Positions 13,818 to 17,494 of a DNA stretch of 17,494 bases are shown one piece after another. The stretch covers positions 1 to 17,494 of the forward strand of contig DATJQI010000073.1 in NCBI GenBank assembly GCA_035505915.1, written 5' to 3'. The translations under genes and the position numbers were made by a program. This DNA comes from 40CM-2-70-7 sp035505915 (GTDB lineage: Bacteria > Gemmatimonadota > Gemmatimonadetes > Gemmatimonadales > GWC2-71-9). The notes beneath the pieces were generated by a model, which was not told the DNA's origin, made no database searches, and worked only from the letters and a program-made list of their open reading frames with translations. The first letter of the stretch is position 1. Each line of letters begins with the position of its first letter.

Positions 13818-15482
13818 ATGCGGCTTCTTCGGCTGAGCAGCCTGTTCTTGTTGGCCTCCGTGCTTGCGTGCCGCAGCGAGCTCGGGCCAGTCCCACCGGG
13901 TCCGCCCGTGGTTGCTCGCATCGTGGTGTCACCGGATAGCGTCAGCATCCACATCGGACACACGCTCCAGCTGACTGCGTCCCCGCTCGATTCGGCGGGG
14001 AAGGGCGTGCCCGGGAGGTCCGTGACGTGGAGCAGTTCGGACACGGGCATCGCCACGATCACGCCAGCTGGTCTCGTGACCGCCAAGACCTACGGGACCG
14101 TGCTCCTGACCGCGCGCGTTGACACCATTTCGGGCATCGCGTCGATCGTGGTGTTGATGCCCGTGACCGGGACCTATACGCAGCCCGACACAGCGACACT
14201 GGTTCCCGGGGGTCAACTTCAGCTCACCGCCGTCGTCCAGGGTCCTGGCGACACGCCTCTCAGTGACCGGATCGTCACCTGGTCCAGCACCATCCCCGCG
14301 AACGCGTCGGTTTCCCCATCGGGCAGGATCACGGCAGGTAGTGCGGGAAGCGCGGTAATCATCGATTCAAGCGAAGGCGTGAGTTCGAGCGGCACCCGCG
14401 TGCTCGTGACCCAGCCGGTGTTCACGCGCCTGATCAGCGGCAACGCGGCGGACGGCACGTGCGGCATCACTGTCACCCAAGAACTGTTCTGCTGGGGGGA
14501 CAATTCGACCGGTCAGCTGGGGAACGGTACCTATACCAACCTGCGCGGTCCGATCGGCCCGGTTCCCTGGCCGACCGGCATCGTGAACATCGCGTCGATC
14601 TCGGACGCGGCAATGACGGACTACGTCACTTGCGCCGTGACGACGTCATACGGGCCCCCGACGGCCCTGTGTTGGGGAAGCGGCGATCATTTCCGGCTGG
14701 GGAACAATTCGACGGACGACATCGACGTTCCCGGATTCGTCCAAACCTCCCTGAGCTTCCGGCAGGTCACCGCCAGTACGTCGCATACCTGTGCACTCGC
14801 CGCGGATAGCAGCGGCTACTGCTGGGGTCGGGTCTACGGGGGCGCGCCAACGCCCGTGATGCCCGGTGTGACATTCCGATGGATCGGGGCGGGCTACGAC
14901 TATACCTGCGGCTTGTCGGCGGATAGCCTCGCCTACTGCTGGGGACTCAACAGCGACGGGGTCTTGGGTAATGACACGGCCTCGGCCGGCGAGGTCGCGG
15001 GCGGACTCAAGTTCGCCAGTCTCGCCGCCGGCGCTCTCCACGTCTGCGGGATCGCCTCTGACAGCTCGGCGTACTGCTGGGGCCAGGGCGCCTGGGGACA
15101 GTTGGGCACCGGAGATACCATCGACGCACATGTCCCCACGCCGGTGCTCGGAGGCTTGAGGCTCCAGTCGATCACCGCGGGCACGGCCCACACGTGCGCG
15201 CTCGCCGTCCAGGGTGCCACGTATTGCTGGGGCCAAGACGACGAAGGCCAACTCGGCGTGACGAACGCCGTCGGGTCCTGTCGGAGCACGCCGTGCAGCA
15301 CGACGCCCTCCCCAGTGACCGGTGGGTTCTTATTCGCCCAGATCGTGGCCGGCGAGGTTCACACGTGTGGTCTCACGTTGAGCGGAGTCGCGTATTGCTG
15401 GGGTGGCAACGGATCCGGGCAGCTCGGGGACGGCACGGTAGTTGGTCACACGCCGCCAGCCCGCGTGATCGGCCAGCCGTAG
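13818..15482 (+). CDS. Lipoprotein with two BIG2-like domains and RCC1 repeats
   Basis: 554 aa. Lipoprotein signal with ASVLAC (Cys18). Two BIG2-like (bacterial Ig) domains follow: about 32-112 (IVVSPDSVSIHIGHTLQLTA, VTWSSSDTGIATITPAGLVTA) and about 120-198 (LVPGGQLQLTAVV, IVTWSSTIPANASVSPSGRI). Residues ~203-554 are about seven RCC1/BLIP-II-type repeats, each with a Cys near HTCAL and another in YCWG, then G-x-LGxG (FCWGDNSTGQLGNGT, YCWGQGAWGQLGTGDT, YCWGGNGSGQLGDGT), predicting a seven-bladed propeller. Regular Cys pairs suggest a disulfide in each blade. Such propellers mediate protein binding; no partner is evident. The start was chosen at the ATG 13818 because it gives a clean lipoprotein signal, although its ribosome site is weak; a TTG at 13770 is possible. 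Third positions carry visibly more A/T than in neighbouring genes. It is the only gene between the tRNA-Lys repeats. Confidence 0.87.
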   Translation: MRLLRLSSLFLLASVLACRSELGPVPPGPPVVARIVVSPDSVSIHIGHTLQLTASPLDSAGKGVPGRSVTWSSSDTGIATITPAGLVTAKTYGTVLLTARVDTISGIASIVVLMPVTGTYTQPDTATLVPGGQLQLTAVVQGPGDTPLSDRIVTWSSTIPANASVSPSGRITAGSAGSAVIIDSSEGVSSSGTRVLVTQPVFTRLISGNAADGTCGITVTQELFCWGDNSTGQLGNGTYTNLRGPIGPVPWPTGIVNIASISDAAMTDYVTCAVTTSYGPPTALCWGSGDHFRLGNNSTDDIDVPGFVQTSLSFRQVTASTSHTCALAADSSGYCWGRVYGGAPTPVMPGVTFRWIGAGYDYTCGLSADSLAYCWGLNSDGVLGNDTASAGEVAGGLKFASLAAGALHVCGIASDSSAYCWGQGAWGQLGTGDTIDAHVPTPVLGGLRLQSITAGTAHTCALAVQGATYCWGQDDEGQLGVTNAVGSCRSTPCSTTPSPVTGGFLFAQIVAGEVHTCGLTLSGVAYCWGGNGSGQLGDGTVVGHTPPARVIGQP

Positions 15483-15503
15483 GGGGACCCCCCGGTCGAG
15501 CGA

Positions 15504-15526
15504 TTGGTGTCGATCTTGGTGTCGAT
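15504..15526 (+). repeat. Tandem direct repeat near the distal tRNA-Lys copy
   Basis: TTGGTGTCGAT occurs at 15504-15514 and again at 15516-15526, a 12-base period. It is followed by an 8-bp inverted repeat, CCTGCCGG (15539-15546) and CCGGCAGG (15595-15602), and a perfect palindrome GGGAATTCCC (15556-15565). These fill the gap between the RCC1 gene stop and the tRNA fragment and could be recombinase accessory sites, but this is only a suggestion. Confidence 0.45.
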
Positions 15527-15631
15527 TGGGTCCGGGAACCTGCCGGTCGAAGGGAGGGAATTCCCGGCAAATCACGCGTGCCGTCTGAACAAGTCCGGCA
15601 GGACGTCGGAATCCATTCCCCCACGGCGCCA

Positions 15632-15675
15632 ACTCTTAATCACTAGGTTCTCGGTTCGATTCCGAGTCGGCGCAT
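15632..15675 (+). repeat. Putative attR: truncated copy of tRNA-Lys 3' part
   Basis: 44 bases identical to 13678-13721: anticodon loop with CTT, 3' side of the anticodon stem, variable loop, full T arm, 3' acceptor strand and discriminator. The 5' half of the tRNA is missing, so it cannot make a functional tRNA. Just before it, GGCGCC resembles the tRNA 5' acceptor strand, which leaves open that this is an internally deleted duplicate instead of an attachment site. Confidence 0.85.
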
Positions 15676-15705
15676 TCCCCAACAATCCCCGTCCTCGCCC
15701 CCGCG

Positions 15706-15826
15706 CCCCGAGAGGGCGCTCTCGGCCCATGCGTGCCCGCACTGTAGTGGCCTGAGGGCCTTCCAACACCGAGGGCGTGCAAGCCCTTCAGGGCGCGCTC
15801 GCGCCGAGAGCGCCGTTTACGGCGCG
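15706..15826. repeat. Palindrome-rich non-coding region between the tRNA-Lys remnant and the DUF2911 gene
   Basis: Local hairpins: CCGAGAG-GGCG-CTCTCGG (15708-15725) and GCGCCG-TTTA-CGGCGC (15810-15825). A long-range 12-bp perfect inverted repeat, GGCGCTCTCGGC (15715-15726) and GCCGAGAGCGCC (15803-15814), uses part of both and so competes with them. Between them an imperfect pair (15749-15762 with 15781-15794) can also form. No coding sequence is seen in 15676-15904. Confidence 0.6.
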
Positions 15827-15904
15827 GGAACGACGGAGCCGCCCACTCCTTTCGATCCCCGGGCCGGTGAAACGACTCGATCCGGCGCGGCGTATGGTCA
15901 CGCG

Positions 15905-17113
15905 ATGAGTGCTCGAAGGCTCCGTCCCATCGCAGCAGCCACGTTCCTTGTCCTCGCCTCGTGCGCCCGCACCGAGACCTATGGCTTCGTCGCCGTCCTC
16001 GGCAACGACACAACTTCGGTCGAACGCGTGACCCGCAGCGGCACCCGGATCGTGGGCGATGCGATCGGACGGTCACCCACCGTCACTCGACGGCACTGGG
16101 AAGCCGAGCTGGCGCCGAATGGCGTGATCAAGAGCTGGTCGATGGACACCTATATCCCGAATGCTCCGCCTGCCGACCAACGGATCCACCACACCGCCGT
16201 CTTTTCCGATCTCGCCACGTCGTTCACGCGCCGCACTTCGGCGGGGAATCACGCGTGGGCCTACCAGAGGACGTACGCTGAGACCGTTCCCTGGAACGCA
16301 TTCGTGTACGCCACCTGGGAGCTCTTGCTGGACGCCGCACGTCGCCAACCCGACACGACACGCGCCCGGATCGGTCAGTACTTCTTCGAAGGTTGGGACG
16401 AAGGCCACGTCGGATATGCCGACGTCGTGCGCCAGCCCGACGGCTCTTACGCGATCAGCAGTACCGGTCTCGCCGGCACGGGCATCGCGCGCGTAGACGC
16501 GAGCGGCCGCCTGACGTCCTACTCGGGGCAGGGTACGACCTACAAGCAGGAAGTCCGCCGCATCACCGACGTCCCAGACATCGACGCCATCACGACACGG
16601 TTCGGCGCCGAGGAACAGCGCACCGGCCTCGCCCGGTTCCTGAGCCCGCGGGACACCGTTCGCGCCACCGTGGGGGGAGCCTCGCTGACCATCGACTACG
16701 GCCGTCCCGCCCGGCGCGGCCGGGCGCTCGTGGGCGCCCTCCTTCCGTATGACGAGGTCTGGCGCACGGGAGCGAACGCCGCCACACAACTGACCGTGTC
16801 GGCGCCCGTCGACCTCGCCGGCGTGTCCCTCCGCGCGGGGACCTACACCCTCTGGACCCTGCCGAGCCGGACCGGCGTGACGCTCATCATCAACGGTCAG
16901 TCCGGCCAGTGGGGCACGGAGTATGACGCGGGGCAGGACATCGCCCGTCGGGCGATGACGGTAGACTCGATGCCCGGGAACGTGGAACAGTTCACGATCC
17001 GCATCGCGCCTCCTTCCGGCCACGCTGGCGAGTCTCGCCTCACGCTGGAGTGGGGGTCGTTCCGGTGGAGCGCACCGATCCGCGCTCCGCGGCGGGACGG
17101 CGGCGCACCGTGA
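15905..17113 (+). CDS. DUF2911-domain lipoprotein
   Basis: 402 aa. Lipoprotein signal with lipobox VLASC (Cys20). Residues ~25-240 form a beta-rich region of unknown fold (GFVAVLGNDTTSVERVTRSG, WEAELAPNGVIKSWSMDTY, DGSYAISSTGLAGTGIARVDASGR). Residues ~250-392 are a clear DUF2911 domain: ASLTIDYGRPARRGRAL, GALLPYDEVWRTGANAATQL, LRAGTYTLWTLPS, VTLIINGQSGQWGTEYD and the closing EQFTIRI. The domain is common in secreted proteins of Bacteroidota, Gemmatimonadota and Acidobacteriota and has no settled function. The ATG at 15905 gives the clean signal peptide but has no recognisable ribosome site. A TATGGT at 15893-15898 is at the right distance for a leaderless transcript, although no -35 is seen. 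Confidence 0.92.
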   Translation: MSARRLRPIAAATFLVLASCARTETYGFVAVLGNDTTSVERVTRSGTRIVGDAIGRSPTVTRRHWEAELAPNGVIKSWSMDTYIPNAPPADQRIHHTAVFSDLATSFTRRTSAGNHAWAYQRTYAETVPWNAFVYATWELLLDAARRQPDTTRARIGQYFFEGWDEGHVGYADVVRQPDGSYAISSTGLAGTGIARVDASGRLTSYSGQGTTYKQEVRRITDVPDIDAITTRFGAEEQRTGLARFLSPRDTVRATVGGASLTIDYGRPARRGRALVGALLPYDEVWRTGANAATQLTVSAPVDLAGVSLRAGTYTLWTLPSRTGVTLIINGQSGQWGTEYDAGQDIARRAMTVDSMPGNVEQFTIRIAPPSGHAGESRLTLEWGSFRWSAPIRAPRRDGGAP

Positions 17114-17195
17114 GGCAGGCGCTCCCGCTTGCGCCGTTCCGCTCGCTTGGCATCAAACCAAGGGCTTCCGGTCGTACTGATGATCCGGAGCCTTC

Positions 17196-17494
17196 TCACT
17201 TCCTGCTCACTTCCGCCGGCATCGGGAAGCGTTTCTGGAGCCACGCCTGCCACAGGGGTGTCACGCGGGCGACGGTTTCAGCGGCCCGATCGCCGTAGAG
17301 GTAAAAGCCCATCGCCACCATGGTCTGGTCGCCGCCGGGAAACGTGTAGACCCCAAGGGCGGCTATGCCCGGGCCGGGGTTGTCGAGCCGTACCAGGGCG
17401 TCATACGGCCTCCGAGTGAAGTGCTCCACCACGCCGCTGAGCACCGGGACACCGGCGGGCGCCGTGCAACGCTCCGCGACGCTCACGCCTTTCA
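17196..17494 (-). CDS. Hypothetical protein, C-terminal part, cut by window edge
   Basis: The frame is open from the window end to the stop TGA at 17196-17198. A GTG at 17484-17486 could be the start, but the two codons before it are open too, so the gene may begin outside the window. Visible residues include ALVRLDNPGPGIAALGVYTF, PGGDQTMVAMGFYLYGDRAA and a helical end (VARVTPLWQAWLQKRF). I do not recognise a family. It is convergent with the DUF2911 gene. The 82-base gap between them holds no convincing terminator, only a weak imperfect hairpin around 17161-17193. Confidence 0.6.
   Translation of the reverse strand, partial: KGVSVAERCTAPAGVPVLSGVVEHFTRRPYDALVRLDNPGPGIAALGVYTFPGGDQTMVAMGFYLYGDRAAETVARVTPLWQAWLQKRFPMPAEVSRK

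Larger units (their letters stand above)
13721..15675 (+). mobile_element. Putative small integrated element in tRNA-Lys, without integrase
   Basis: The interval between the two 44-bp tRNA-Lys repeats is about 1.95 kb and holds a terminator, one RCC1-repeat lipoprotein gene and about 150 bases of non-coding sequence with short repeats before the distal copy. No integrase, excisionase, transposase or replication gene is seen on either strand. The geometry matches tRNA-integrated islands, but the missing recombinase means it would be a remnant or an element moved in trans. The alternative is a partial duplication of the tRNA gene. Confidence 0.5.

Noticed and set aside
17114..17195. Search for a third tRNA-Lys fragment or a terminator after the DUF2911 gene
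   Set aside because: No match to the 44-base repeat and only a weak imperfect hairpin were seen.

Overview
This is a GC-rich bacterial window. The window suggests a Gemmatimonadota-like (or related Acidobacteriota-like) diderm: an orphan ADOP/MacB-type permease, a TonB-dependent receptor with an N-terminal carboxypeptidase-regulatory-like domain, a type IV pilus minor-pilin operon, several lipoproteins, a BIG2+RCC1 lipoprotein and a DUF2911 lipoprotein. That taxonomic call is an inference from gene families and base composition; no rRNA or marker gene is present.

Layout. 1-2323 (+): 3' part of an ADOP-family ABC permease, followed by a GC-rich hairpin. 2378-2785 (+): small putative lipoprotein whose stop codon interlocks with the stop of the convergent TonB-dependent receptor (2782-4953, -). 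That receptor sits 4 bases downstream of a second small lipoprotein (4958-5377, -), giving a two-gene envelope operon. 5521-5670 (+): two tandem tRNA-Glu genes (anticodons CTC and TTC) and a strong terminator that also closes the operon on the other strand. 5733-9665 (-): a four-gene minor-pilin operon (FimT/GspH-like, PilV-like, PilW-like with a C-terminal fibronectin-III-like domain, oversized PilX-like) with overlapping start/stop codons and a readable promoter at 9749-9777. 9909-10208 (+): a short mscL. 10264-11940 (+): an M30-like zinc metallopeptidase lipoprotein (HELQH). 12032-12931 (+): a cyclopropane-fatty-acid-synthase-like methyltransferase. 12937-13007: a long hairpin made of heptameric GGGAAGt units between convergent genes. 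13014-13442 (-): a small cupin protein. 13648-13720 (+): tRNA-Lys(CTT).

The most interesting part is downstream of tRNA-Lys. A 44-base exact copy of its 3' part (anticodon loop to 3' end plus one base) recurs at 15632-15675. The two copies bracket about 1.9 kb whose only gene is a BIG2+RCC1-repeat lipoprotein (13818-15482). This is the geometry of attL/attR around an element integrated in a tRNA gene, but no integrase is present. Beyond it come a palindrome-rich non-coding stretch (15706-15826), a DUF2911 lipoprotein (15905-17113) and the end of an unrecognised gene on the minus strand (17196-17494).

The shared theme is the cell envelope: export, outer-membrane uptake, pili, osmotic release, lipid modification and five predicted lipoproteins.
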